Assembly (NCBI GenBank): GCA_964459305.1
Contig: CAYWNA010000003.1
Span: 62,001 to 126,000, forward strand
Source: CAYWNA01 sp964459305
GTDB taxonomy: Bacteria > Planctomycetota > Planctomycetia > Pirellulales > Pirellulaceae
Length of the DNA: 64,000 nt
Reading direction: 5' to 3'
The notes under the pieces were generated by a model, which saw only the letters and a program-made list of their open reading frames with translations, searched no databases and was not told the DNA's origin. Both the position numbers and the translations under genes were made by a program. This document shows, piece after piece, positions 8,105-16,010 of the stretch; positions within the stretch are counted from its first letter, which is position 1, and each line of letters starts with the position of its first letter.

Positions 8105-9021
8105 GAAACGCCTTTGCGCAAGAACTGACTCGATTGGCCGCTGAGGACGAGCGGTTGGTATTGCTGTCGGGAGACATTGGGAATCGTCTGTTCAACGAGT
8201 TCAAGAAGCTGTTTCCGGATCGGTTCTTCAATTGTGGCGTCGCAGAAGCCAACATGATGAGCATGGCGGCCGGGATGGCATTGTGCGGCCTTCGGCCGAT
8301 CGTGTACACGATTGTCCCGTTCGTTACTACCCGGTGCCTCGAACAGATTCGGGTGGACGTGTGCTATCATCGATCCCCGGTGGTGATCGTTGGGGTTGGC
8401 GGGGGGTTGTCGTATGCAGGCCTGGGAGCCACGCATCATTCGTGCGAAGACATCGCGCTGCTGCGAGTGCTGCCCGATATGAAAGTGGTGTGCCCGGGGG
8501 ATTCCCGCGAGGTCGGAGTGGGGCTGAGACGCGCTTTGGAGCAGGATGCGCCGGTCTATCTGCGAATCGGCAAGAAGGGCGAGCCCGTAGTCCACGCCGA
8601 GGAACCTGCGTTTGAAATCGGCAAAGGCATTACGCTTCGCTCCGGAAACCAGATTACCCTGTTGAGCACCGGCAACCTTCTGCCAACTGCCGTCCAAGTG
8701 GCAGATCGCCTCGACGCCGCCCACCTGTCCGTGCGGCTGGTGAGTATGCACACGGTCAAACCGCTGGACAAACGGCTGTTGGACGAGTCGTTCTCGGACA
8801 GCACGCTTGTTGTGACGCTGGAAGAGCACAGTATCCTTGGCGGTCTGGGCGGCGCGGTGGCAGAATGGCTGGCCGACGACGGGCCGTACCGCGCCCAGTT
8901 GTTACGAATCGGGACACCGGACCGGTTTCTCCACTTCGTTGGGACACAAGACAATGCTCGCGAAAGCGTTGGCCTTGACGTAGAAACGATAACCAGCAGG
9001 ATTCTTGGTACTCTCTCATGA
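8101..9021 (+). CDS. Transketolase, C-terminal subunit
   Basis: 306 residues covering the pyrimidine-binding and C-terminal domains. Motifs: NCGVAEANMMSMAAGMALCG with the conserved Glu that activates TPP, then GGLSYAGLGATHHSCEDIALLR and the C-terminal LVSMHTVKPLDK and TLEEHSILGGLGGAVAE. The reading frame is open from 7546, but the protein starts at the ATG at 8101, which overlaps the preceding stop by four bases (ATGA). Split transketolases of this kind are common in archaea and in sugar-nucleotide gene clusters. Position between an epimerase and an alcohol dehydrogenase suggests service in this pathway rather than central pentose phosphate metabolism; that is inference. Confidence 0.9.
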   Translation: MRNAFAQELTRLAAEDERLVLLSGDIGNRLFNEFKKLFPDRFFNCGVAEANMMSMAAGMALCGLRPIVYTIVPFVTTRCLEQIRVDVCYHRSPVVIVGVGGGLSYAGLGATHHSCEDIALLRVLPDMKVVCPGDSREVGVGLRRALEQDAPVYLRIGKKGEPVVHAEEPAFEIGKGITLRSGNQITLLSTGNLLPTAVQVADRLDAAHLSVRLVSMHTVKPLDKRLLDESFSDSTLVVTLEEHSILGGLGGAVAEWLADDGPYRAQLLRIGTPDRFLHFVGTQDNARESVGLDVETITSRILGTLS

Positions 9022-10058
9022 AAACGATCGCTGCAGTTCTCGAAGAAACAGGGCGCCCTCTGGTGCTCGCCGAAGTAGACGTTCCCGAACTGAAACCCGG
9101 CCAAGTCCTGGTTGCGGTAGCCTATTCGGGGGTCTGCCACACTCAGTTACTGGAGTGCAAGGGCCTCCGCGGTGCGGATCCGTATCTTCCTCATTGTCTG
9201 GGCCACGAAGCGAGTGGAATCGTGAGCGAAGTGGGGCCGGGCGTCACCAAATGCCAGCCTGGAGACCACGTTGTCCTTTCCTGGATCAAAGGTTCAGGTG
9301 CGAATGTTCCTGGGACCATCTACTCGTGGGAGGGCAAGGAGGTCAACGCTGGCGGCATTACCACATTCGCCAAGCATACGGTCGTCAGTGAAAACCGAGT
9401 CACCGTGATTCCGGACGACTTCGATCTGCAGAATGCGGCGTTACTGGGTTGTGCGGTCGCTACCGGAGTCGGTGCCGTACTAAACACCGCAGCAGTGAGG
9501 CCCGGTCAGAGTGTGGTGGTATTCGGCACAGGAGGCATCGGCTTGTGCGCGATTGCCGGTGCCAGGGCAGTCGGAGCAGAACCCATTGTCGGGGTTGATG
9601 TGAGCACGGATCGATTGGAGGTTGCCCAACAGATGCTTGCCACGCATACAGTCAACGCAGCAGAAAACGACCCCCTGGCGGCAATCGCGGACATTTGCCC
9701 CGGCGGTGCTGATTTCGCCGTGGAGGCCAGCGGCAGACCGGAAGTGATGGTACAGGCATTGGCTTCGGTCCGCAGCCAAGGGGGGGCGGCTGTTATTGTG
9801 GGCAATGCGCCGCATGGGGAAACCGTCTCGCTGGACCCCGGCGAACTGAATCAGGGAAAGCGGCTGCTGGGAACCTGGGGTGGCGATAATCTGCCGGAAC
9901 GGGATTTCCCCCGCTATTGCCGATTGATTCAGGCGGGCCGCTTGAACATCGGCCCCCTGCGCTCCAGGCCATTTTCGCTGAGTGCAATCAATGATGCGCT
10001 GTCTATCCTGGAGCAGCGGCAGGTTGCTCGGCCAGTCATTGACATGAGTCTGCTGTAG
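9018..10058 (+). CDS. Zinc-dependent alcohol dehydrogenase (MDR family)
   Basis: 346 residues. Catalytic zinc ligands C40 (GVCHTQ), H63 with E64 (GHEASG) and C145 (LLGCAVATGVG) are in place. The NAD-binding motif is VFGTGGIGLCAIAGARAVGA, followed by VDVSTDRLEVA. The four-cysteine structural zinc lobe normally found around residues 90-115 is missing; the region reads SWIKGSGANVPGTIYSW. It starts at an ATG overlapping the transketolase stop (ATGA). Likely function: NAD(P)-linked oxidation or reduction of a hydroxyl on the pathway sugar or polyol. Substrate is unknown. A close downstream spacing of 9 bases to the HAD gene supports operon membership. Confidence 0.88.
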   Translation: MKTIAAVLEETGRPLVLAEVDVPELKPGQVLVAVAYSGVCHTQLLECKGLRGADPYLPHCLGHEASGIVSEVGPGVTKCQPGDHVVLSWIKGSGANVPGTIYSWEGKEVNAGGITTFAKHTVVSENRVTVIPDDFDLQNAALLGCAVATGVGAVLNTAAVRPGQSVVVFGTGGIGLCAIAGARAVGAEPIVGVDVSTDRLEVAQQMLATHTVNAAENDPLAAIADICPGGADFAVEASGRPEVMVQALASVRSQGGAAVIVGNAPHGETVSLDPGELNQGKRLLGTWGGDNLPERDFPRYCRLIQAGRLNIGPLRSRPFSLSAINDALSILEQRQVARPVIDMSLL

Positions 10059-10067
10059 GATGAACGG

Positions 10068-10685
10068 ATGCTGATCGGGGTCGATTTCGACAACACGATT
10101 GTGTGTTACGACGAGCTGTTCCATCAACTGGCACGAGAGCGATCGTTGATTCCTCCCACCCTACCAGCCGACAAGCAGGCGGTGCGAGACTACCTCCGGC
10201 AGCAGGATCGCGAGGAGGCGTGGACCGAGTTGCAGGGCCACGCCTACGGGCTGCGGATCCGCGAAGCGGTTCCGTTTCCCGGCGTGATGGACTTCTTCCT
10301 GACTTGTCGTAACTGGGGTATCCCCGTTTGTGTCATCAGCCACAAGACACAACAGCCGGTTCGCGGGCCGAAGGTCGACCTACATCAGGCAGCTCGCGAC
10401 TGGTTGGAGGGGCAGGGCTTCCTCGATCGTCAAGGAATCGGCTTGCCGATCAACCGCGTCTTCTTCGAGGAGACTAGGGAACAGAAACTGCAGAGGATTG
10501 TCGGCGAGAAGTGTTCGCATTTCATTGATGACCTTCCCGAATTCTTAAGTCAGCCGGATTTCCCCGAACAGGTACAGCGAATCCTCTTCGACCCGTGGAA
10601 TCGGAATGCCGGGAGGCTCCCATTTGGCTGCGCGTCAACCTGGAGCGAGCTGCGGATACACTTGCTGGGAGAGGAATCTCCGTGA
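10068..10685 (+). CDS. HAD-superfamily phosphatase-like protein
   Basis: 205 residues. The HAD nucleophile motif is at the very start: VDFDNTIV, with D6 and D8. Motif II is probably ICVISHKTQ-like (VCVISHKTQQP), and an acidic motif near the end (HFIDDLPEF) would bind magnesium. It is about the size of D,D-heptose bisphosphate phosphatase GmhB, but the motifs are not specific enough to call it that. In context, next to a nucleotidyltransferase-kinase and a transketolase, it probably dephosphorylates a sugar phosphate. Its stop overlaps the next gene's GTG by four bases (GTGA), which supports coupled translation. Confidence 0.75.
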   Translation: MLIGVDFDNTIVCYDELFHQLARERSLIPPTLPADKQAVRDYLRQQDREEAWTELQGHAYGLRIREAVPFPGVMDFFLTCRNWGIPVCVISHKTQQPVRGPKVDLHQAARDWLEGQGFLDRQGIGLPINRVFFEETREQKLQRIVGEKCSHFIDDLPEFLSQPDFPEQVQRILFDPWNRNAGRLPFGCASTWSELRIHLLGEESP

Positions 10686-11776
10686 CCGAACACGCGACGG
10701 ACGCAGATCGCGGCGAGACGCTCCAGGTTGGCCTGAAAGGCCTTCTGGTCGAAGCCGGCCTCTACGCCGACGGCGAGGATCCATTCCGCCAGACCGGAAT
10801 GGGCCAGCCTGTCTGTCGGCGGCGGCTGAGCGGTGGGGCCAACAACGCCGTATTTCGAGTCGACCTGAAGGATCAGGCGTTTCTGCTGAAGCAGTATTTC
10901 TCAGATCCTCTTGACGATAGGGATCGCTTCGGATCCGAGGTCGCCTTTCTGAAGTTTGCATGGACACACGGGATTCGCGCTGTGCCTCAAGTCCTGGCTA
11001 GTTCCCAAGAGCGCGGGTTGGCGCTGCTCGAATTCATTGACGGGGCCCCCGTTTCGCCTTCGGCCGTGTCCGAGCCACTTGTGGAGCAGGCAGCCGAATT
11101 CTGTCACCGGTTGTTGGCTGCGCAGACCGACCGCGCTGCTCGGTCCTTGCCGGTGGCCGCCGAAGCGTGCTTTAGCATTCAGGGCCACATCGACTGCGTG
11201 GAGGGCAGAGTCCAAAGGCTTCAGGCAATCCGTATGGAATCGGAATTGCACGGCGAAGTGCTGCAGTTTGTGCAAGAAGACCTTGCGCCGCGTTGGCGAG
11301 TGATTCGCGAACACATGTGGAAAACTTGCCAATCAGCCGGGATACAGCCGGAGCAGGAACTGGCCGCGGTGGAGCGCTGCGTGTCACCCTCTGACTTCGG
11401 CTTTCACAATGCCCTGCTGGACTCTCAGGGAAAGCTGCGTTTCATTGACTTCGAATACGCCGGCTGGGACGACCCGGCCAAGCTGGTTGGCGACTTCTTT
11501 TGCCAAGTAGAAGTGCCGGTTCCTCGTCGTTTTTTTGCGGGATTCGCAGGAGGCATTGCGTCTGCTTACCCGCAGCCGGATGCAATAGTCGAGAGAATCC
11601 GGTTGCTGTTTCCGGTGTATCAATTGAAATGGTGTTGCATCGTTTTGAACGAGTTTCTACCTGCCGGCAGGGCGCGTAGGGAGTTCAGCGAGGCACACCT
11701 AAGCGTGAGCCGTCAACCCGATGTCCAGTTGCAGAAGGCTCGAAGGATACTTGAGGACTTGAGATCTAGTTCGTGA
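10682..11776 (+). CDS. Aminoglycoside phosphotransferase-family kinase
   Basis: 364 residues from a GTG start that overlaps the preceding stop (GTGA) and has GAGAGG upstream. APH/choline-kinase fold: nucleotide-binding loop RRLSGGANNAVFRV with the ATP lysine in FLLKQYF, the catalytic loop SPSDFGFHNALLD (here Ser replaces the usual His of the HxDxxxxN motif, Asp and Asn retained), and the metal-binding RFIDFEYAGWDDPAKLVGDF. Family members phosphorylate hydroxyls of aminoglycosides, choline, homoserine, sugars or nucleosides. Inside a sugar operon it is more likely a sugar kinase than a resistance gene. The substrate is not readable from sequence. Confidence 0.82.
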   Translation: MTEHATDADRGETLQVGLKGLLVEAGLYADGEDPFRQTGMGQPVCRRRLSGGANNAVFRVDLKDQAFLLKQYFSDPLDDRDRFGSEVAFLKFAWTHGIRAVPQVLASSQERGLALLEFIDGAPVSPSAVSEPLVEQAAEFCHRLLAAQTDRAARSLPVAAEACFSIQGHIDCVEGRVQRLQAIRMESELHGEVLQFVQEDLAPRWRVIREHMWKTCQSAGIQPEQELAAVERCVSPSDFGFHNALLDSQGKLRFIDFEYAGWDDPAKLVGDFFCQVEVPVPRRFFAGFAGGIASAYPQPDAIVERIRLLFPVYQLKWCCIVLNEFLPAGRARREFSEAHLSVSRQPDVQLQKARRILEDLRSSS

Positions 11777-11800
11777 CGTTGTTTTCTCCAAGGTTGTCGC

Positions 11801-12802
11801 ATGTCACTATCACGTAAAATCCTGGTGTTGGGGGCCAATTCCTTCTCTGGGCAAGACTTCGTCGACTTGCTGCTCGACGATCCCCGAAACCAGGTCTTGG
11901 GCGTTAGTCGGTCTGTCGAGCGATCCAGTCTGTTTCTACGGTACAGAAACCGCGTTGATCTGGGCGCCTATCGTTACTTTCAAATCGACATGAATCGTCA
12001 GATGACGCAACTGCTGGAATTGCTAGACGCAGAGCAACCGCAATTCGTTGTCAACTTCGCAGCTCAAAGCGAGGTGGCTCCCAGTTGGGAGCATCCAGAG
12101 CACTGGTTCCGAACCAACACAGTGGCATTGGCGGAGCTAGTCAACTATTTACGCAAACAAAGCTACCTTCGACGATACCTGCACGTGTCTTCCCCGGAGG
12201 TATATGGCACCTGCGAGGGAACGGTCACTGAATCCGCGGCGATGAATCCAAGTACGCCCTACGCCGCTTCCAAGGCCGCAGCCGATTTGCTGCTAGCTAC
12301 GTTTCACCGGCAATTTGGCTTCCCACTGGTAACCGTCAGGGCAACCAATGTTTACGGGGCCCGCCAGCAGCTCTTCAAGATCATGCCTCGGTCCGCGATC
12401 TTCATGAGACTCGGCAAACGGATCCCGCTGCACGGCGGCGGTGCGGCGGTCAAATCGTATATCCACGTCCGCGACATATCGCGTGGCGAGTTGGCGATTC
12501 TGGAACGAGGCGAATTGGGGCAGACCTACCATCTTTCCCCACTTCATGGAATCGCCGTTTGCGATGTGGTTCGGACGATTGCCGACCGGCTGGGAAAACG
12601 GTTCGAGGAAGTCACAACCGTGGTCGACGAGCGTGCGGGACAGGACGCTGCCTACGTGATCGACTCCACACGCGCGCGCGCGGAACTCGAATGGGCACCG
12701 GAGATCAATTTCCAAACAGGCATCGACGAATTGGTGCGTTGGGTGGAAGAATACTGGACTGAAATCAGCACACAGACGCTGGAGTACCAGCACATACCGT
12801 GA
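11801..12802 (+). CDS. NAD-dependent epimerase/dehydratase (GDP-mannose/dTDP-glucose dehydratase-like)
   Basis: 333-residue extended SDR with a Rossmann start (ILVLGANSFSGQDFV), NFAAQSEVAPSWEHP (similar to the AAQSHV region of 4,6-dehydratases), HVSSPEVYG with the Ser, and the catalytic PYAASKAAAD (YxxxK). The later YIHVRDISRG and the C-terminal EWAPEINFQTGIDELVRW are typical of GDP-mannose or dTDP-glucose 4,6-dehydratases. A 24-base gap separates it from the kinase gene, so it likely closes the operon that begins at 4682. A palindromic repeat lies just downstream. Confidence 0.88.
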   Translation: MSLSRKILVLGANSFSGQDFVDLLLDDPRNQVLGVSRSVERSSLFLRYRNRVDLGAYRYFQIDMNRQMTQLLELLDAEQPQFVVNFAAQSEVAPSWEHPEHWFRTNTVALAELVNYLRKQSYLRRYLHVSSPEVYGTCEGTVTESAAMNPSTPYAASKAAADLLLATFHRQFGFPLVTVRATNVYGARQQLFKIMPRSAIFMRLGKRIPLHGGGAAVKSYIHVRDISRGELAILERGELGQTYHLSPLHGIAVCDVVRTIADRLGKRFEEVTTVVDERAGQDAAYVIDSTRARAELEWAPEINFQTGIDELVRWVEEYWTEISTQTLEYQHIP

Positions 12803-12895
12803 TGGGAATTCAAGAACCCCGATTGTCACCCAGACGTGCGGTCGTAACGCTGCCGACAAGGATCGCCCTAACGGGTAACGCCGTTGAGTATTTTG

Positions 12896-12961
12896 GTAGC
12901 CGAATTCGCCAGAATTTGGACGGTTTCCGCACGATGGCCAAAGTCTGGCGACTTCGGCTAC
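12896..12961. repeat. Palindromic repeat, family A, copy 1
   Basis: Inverted repeat with 24-base arms at 12896-12919 (begins GTAGCCGAATTCGCCAGA) and 12938-12961 (ends TGGCGACTTCGGCTAC). The arms pair with a few mismatches around an 18-base loop. The same element occurs at 62260-62323. It sits in the 279-base gap between the epimerase gene and the radical SAM gene and could fold as a hairpin in the transcript. No gene is evident elsewhere in the gap. Confidence 0.9.
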
Positions 12962-13081
12962 GACCCAAAACCTCGATTGTCCCTTAGGAAGATACTTGAC
13001 GGCGTCACCCAACGGGCCCTCCCGTGGTATGGGGACAATGACACATCGTCGCAACCGTCCGTTGTGGTTTGAGGAGCAGGC

Positions 13082-15097
13082 ATGAAAACGCCGGTTACGT
13101 TCGCCGACCTAAAACATACAGGCCATAGCTGCAATGCGGTCCCACTGGGCATCTCGCTTGTCGCTGCCTACGTACTCGAGTGCCTGGGCGAAAGAATCAC
13201 GGTGGATCTCTTCAAATCTCCATCCGAATTCGCCCATCGCCTTGAGCTCGACATGCCAAAAGTCGCCTGCTTTGCCAACTACATTTGGAACGTCGAGCTG
13301 TCCTATCAGTTCGCCAGTCGCATAAAGGCGGCTGCCCCTGGTACCGTCATCGTCTTTGGTGGACCAAATTACCCCACAGAGGTCCAGGAACAGCAAGTCT
13401 TCCTTAGGTCCTACCCGGCGATTGACTTCTACATCCAGAAGGATGGCGAGCAGCCACTGGCGATGCTCATCGAGACTCTGTTCGAGTACGATTTCGACAT
13501 TGAAGGCTTGAAGGTTGCAGGCCGGGACCTGCCGGATTGTCACTACCTGCGCAATCAGGATCTTGTACGAGGCACGTCGCCCCCGCCGATGATGGATCTC
13601 GATAGCATCCCGTCTCCCTATCTCTCTGGATTGTGTGACAAGTTTCTGTCGGCAGAGTTCGTGCCTTTGGTCCAGACGGCGAGGGGGTGTCCTTTCGAAT
13701 GCACCTACTGCCAGGAAGGTCAGGAGCATTTCTCCGGACTCCGCAGGTTTTCCGTGGATCGCGTGACGCGCGAGATCGAGTACATCGCCCAACGTGCCAA
13801 AGTGCCCAACCTGGCGATATCGGACTCGAACTTCGGCATGTACAAAGAGGATCTGGAAACATGTCACAGCATTGCGGACACGCAGAAGCGGTTTGGATGG
13901 CCGGAGTACTTCATCGGCATACAGGGCAAGAACCGGAAGGACCGGGTGCTGGAGGCAGCTTCCATCGTCACGGGATCGTATTTGAACGCGGCCGTGCAAT
14001 CCACCGACCCTCAAGTCCTGGAAAACGTCAAGAGACAGAATGTGTCACTGTCGTCGATGATTGACGTAGCGAAGAGCAAAGAATCGTCCGAGTCGAATAG
14101 CTTTTCCGAGGTGATCCTCTGCCTTCCCGGCGACAGCAAGGACGCGCACTTCAAATCGATGCTTGGTCTCATCGACATGGGCATGAACGTCGTGCGATCA
14201 CACCAGTTCGTTCTGCTGCCGGGAGCCGAGGCCAGTTCGCCCGACAGTCGCCGGCGATTTGGCATGGCCACACGCTTCCGGATCGTCCCGCAGACAAGCA
14301 GCCCCTACCAGATGCTTGGGCAGACCTTCACGGCGCCTGAAATCGACGAAATCTGTGTCGCCAACAGTACAATGACATTCGAGGATTACCTGCAATGTCG
14401 ACTATTTGATTTGACCGTGGAGGCATTCTACAACGACAGCGTGTTCTATGAATTGATCGGGCTGCTACGGCGCCGCGACATCTCGGTATCCTCGTTCATT
14501 CTCAGGGTCCACGAACGAACCCAGTCCGACGTTGCGATGGCGCCGCTCTATGAGGGTTTCCTCAGGGAAACGAAGGCAGTGTGGCATACTCGGGAGGAAC
14601 TGAAGGAATCGCTCGAACAGCCGGGTGTGTTGCAGCGTATCCAAGCTGGCGAGTTCGGCTTCAACGAGCAATTGACCTACCGCGCCGTCGCCACGTTTCG
14701 GCACATGCGCGAACTGCATAGCGTCGCCTTTGGCACTGCCAGAGAGATGCTGGCGCAGAAAGGCTGTGAAGTCGAGGGGGAATTGGCCTATCTGGACGAG
14801 TTGCTTGAATACTCTCTTCTTCGAAAAGAGAACCTTCTCGCTACCGAGCAGGCATCAAGGGAGTGTTTCCATTACGATTTCACTCGGCTCGCGGCGACCC
14901 ACTTTCAAGTCGACCCCGAAACCTTCCGTCAACCGGCGGGTGTGGATCTCGAATTCTCTCATACAGACGAGCAGCGACAGCTGATCTCGAAGTATATCAG
15001 CATGTACGGAACGTCCGACTACGGGCTAGGCTGCATTCTGTCGAATGCATCCCATGTGGACAAGCTGTACCGGCAGGTGACCCCAATAATGCCGTGA
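13082..15097 (+). CDS. Radical SAM protein with N-terminal B12-binding-like domain
   Basis: 671 residues, start ATG with GAGGAG seven bases upstream. Residues ~1-150 resemble the Rossmann B12-binding domain of class B radical SAM enzymes (PLGISLVAAYVLECLGE, VIVFGGPNYP), without a clear DxHxxG cobalt-ligand motif. The iron-sulfur cluster motif is ARGCPFECTYCQEG with C203, C207 and C210, and the rest of the radical SAM barrel follows to about residue 430. The last ~240 residues are an unassigned extension. Family members carry out methylations, rearrangements or ring chemistry on sugars, lipids and antibiotics. It stands between the sugar operon and two methyltransferase genes, so radical chemistry on the sugar is plausible but unproven. 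Confidence 0.85.
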   Translation: MKTPVTFADLKHTGHSCNAVPLGISLVAAYVLECLGERITVDLFKSPSEFAHRLELDMPKVACFANYIWNVELSYQFASRIKAAAPGTVIVFGGPNYPTEVQEQQVFLRSYPAIDFYIQKDGEQPLAMLIETLFEYDFDIEGLKVAGRDLPDCHYLRNQDLVRGTSPPPMMDLDSIPSPYLSGLCDKFLSAEFVPLVQTARGCPFECTYCQEGQEHFSGLRRFSVDRVTREIEYIAQRAKVPNLAISDSNFGMYKEDLETCHSIADTQKRFGWPEYFIGIQGKNRKDRVLEAASIVTGSYLNAAVQSTDPQVLENVKRQNVSLSSMIDVAKSKESSESNSFSEVILCLPGDSKDAHFKSMLGLIDMGMNVVRSHQFVLLPGAEASSPDSRRRFGMATRFRIVPQTSSPYQMLGQTFTAPEIDEICVANSTMTFEDYLQCRLFDLTVEAFYNDSVFYELIGLLRRRDISVSSFILRVHERTQSDVAMAPLYEGFLRETKAVWHTREELKESLEQPGVLQRIQAGEFGFNEQLTYRAVATFRHMRELHSVAFGTAREMLAQKGCEVEGELAYLDELLEYSLLRKENLLATEQASRECFHYDFTRLAATHFQVDPETFRQPAGVDLEFSHTDEQRQLISKYISMYGTSDYGLGCILSNASHVDKLYRQVTPIMP

Positions 15098-15300
15098 ACG
15101 AGCTCGGGCTTCGGGTGGCCAAACGATCATTCCAGTACGCAAGCAACATCGACGAATGGCCGCAACGAAGCGATGTTGCCCTTAACCGGATGTGTCTTCG
15201 CCGTTATGATGGACAAGTCAGCCCGGACCACGTGCGGACGGTGGCAAATCGTCACCCGGCCCGTCCCGGGCGCGACGTGGCAGGCGTTTGTTTAGATTGA
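15094..15300 (+). CDS. Small overlapping reading frame of doubtful status
   Basis: A 68-codon frame starting at GTG that overlaps the radical SAM stop by four bases (GTGA), the same coupling used elsewhere in the locus. It reads NELGLRVAKRSFQYASNIDE and continues with no recognised motif, ending 12 bases before the methyltransferase gene. It may be a remnant of a larger gene or simply intergenic sequence. Only the coupling supports translation. Confidence 0.25.
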   Translation: MNELGLRVAKRSFQYASNIDEWPQRSDVALNRMCLRRYDGQVSPDHVRTVANRHPARPGRDVAGVCLD

Positions 15301-15312
15301 GGTTACGACACT

Positions 15313-15975
15313 ATGGCCTACGTGGACTTTGTGACGCGAATCCATCGATCAACCTCGCGAGACTACCTTGGAAGGGTCATGTCTCACGACAAGGCCGAGT
15401 GCGCAGAACTCGCACTGCGGTGGGACAAGGACTATTGGGACGGCGAGCGTCATACGGGTTATGGTGGGTTCTATTACGACGGTCGATGGCGAAGCGTTGC
15501 CGAGGCCATAGCCCAGCACTACGGACTTTCTGAGGATGCCAAGATCCTTGATGTCGGCTGCGGCAAAGGATTCCTGCTGTACGAATTCACTCAAGTTCTC
15601 CCGCAGGCTCAGATCGCGGGGATCGACATCTCTGGCTATGGAATCGAAAACGCGAAGAAAGAAGTGCGCCCCTTCCTGGTACAAGGCACTGCAGCCGAAC
15701 TCCCCTGGGAAGACGATTCGTTCGATTTGGTGATTTCCATCAACACGTTGCACAACTTGTACAACGATGAGCTCTGGTCGGCGCTGAAAGAGATCGAACG
15801 CGTGGGCAGGAAGGCGAAAATCATTGTCGTGGAGTCTTACCGCAACGAGCGCGAGAAGGTCAACTTGCTGTATTGGCAACTCACGTGCCGAGCGTTTCTC
15901 GCCACCAGAGAATGGGAGTGGCTTTTTGGCCGAGCGGGATATACCGGCGACCATAGTTTCATTTTCTTCGAATAG
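15313..15975 (+). CDS. Class I SAM-dependent methyltransferase
   Basis: 220 residues with the glycine-rich SAM motif KILDVGCGKGFLLYEF, the acidic ribose-binding end of strand 2 in IAGIDISGYGIENA, then QGTAAELPWEDDSFDLVISI and NTLHNLY, as in Methyltransf_11/25 families. It is a complete, single-domain enzyme. Target unknown; O- or N-methylation of a sugar is suggested by the neighbours. It precedes the zinc-ribbon methyltransferase-like gene by 35 bases in the same orientation. Confidence 0.88.
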   Translation: MAYVDFVTRIHRSTSRDYLGRVMSHDKAECAELALRWDKDYWDGERHTGYGGFYYDGRWRSVAEAIAQHYGLSEDAKILDVGCGKGFLLYEFTQVLPQAQIAGIDISGYGIENAKKEVRPFLVQGTAAELPWEDDSFDLVISINTLHNLYNDELWSALKEIERVGRKAKIIVVESYRNEREKVNLLYWQLTCRAFLATREWEWLFGRAGYTGDHSFIFFE

Positions 15976-16010
15976 ATCCGCGAGGCGGAAGGTACGAGGT
16001 CAGCTTCGCC

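Noticed and set aside
10682..11776. Aminoglycoside-resistance gene
   Set aside because: The fold matches the APH family, but position within a sugar operon and translational coupling argue for a metabolic kinase.
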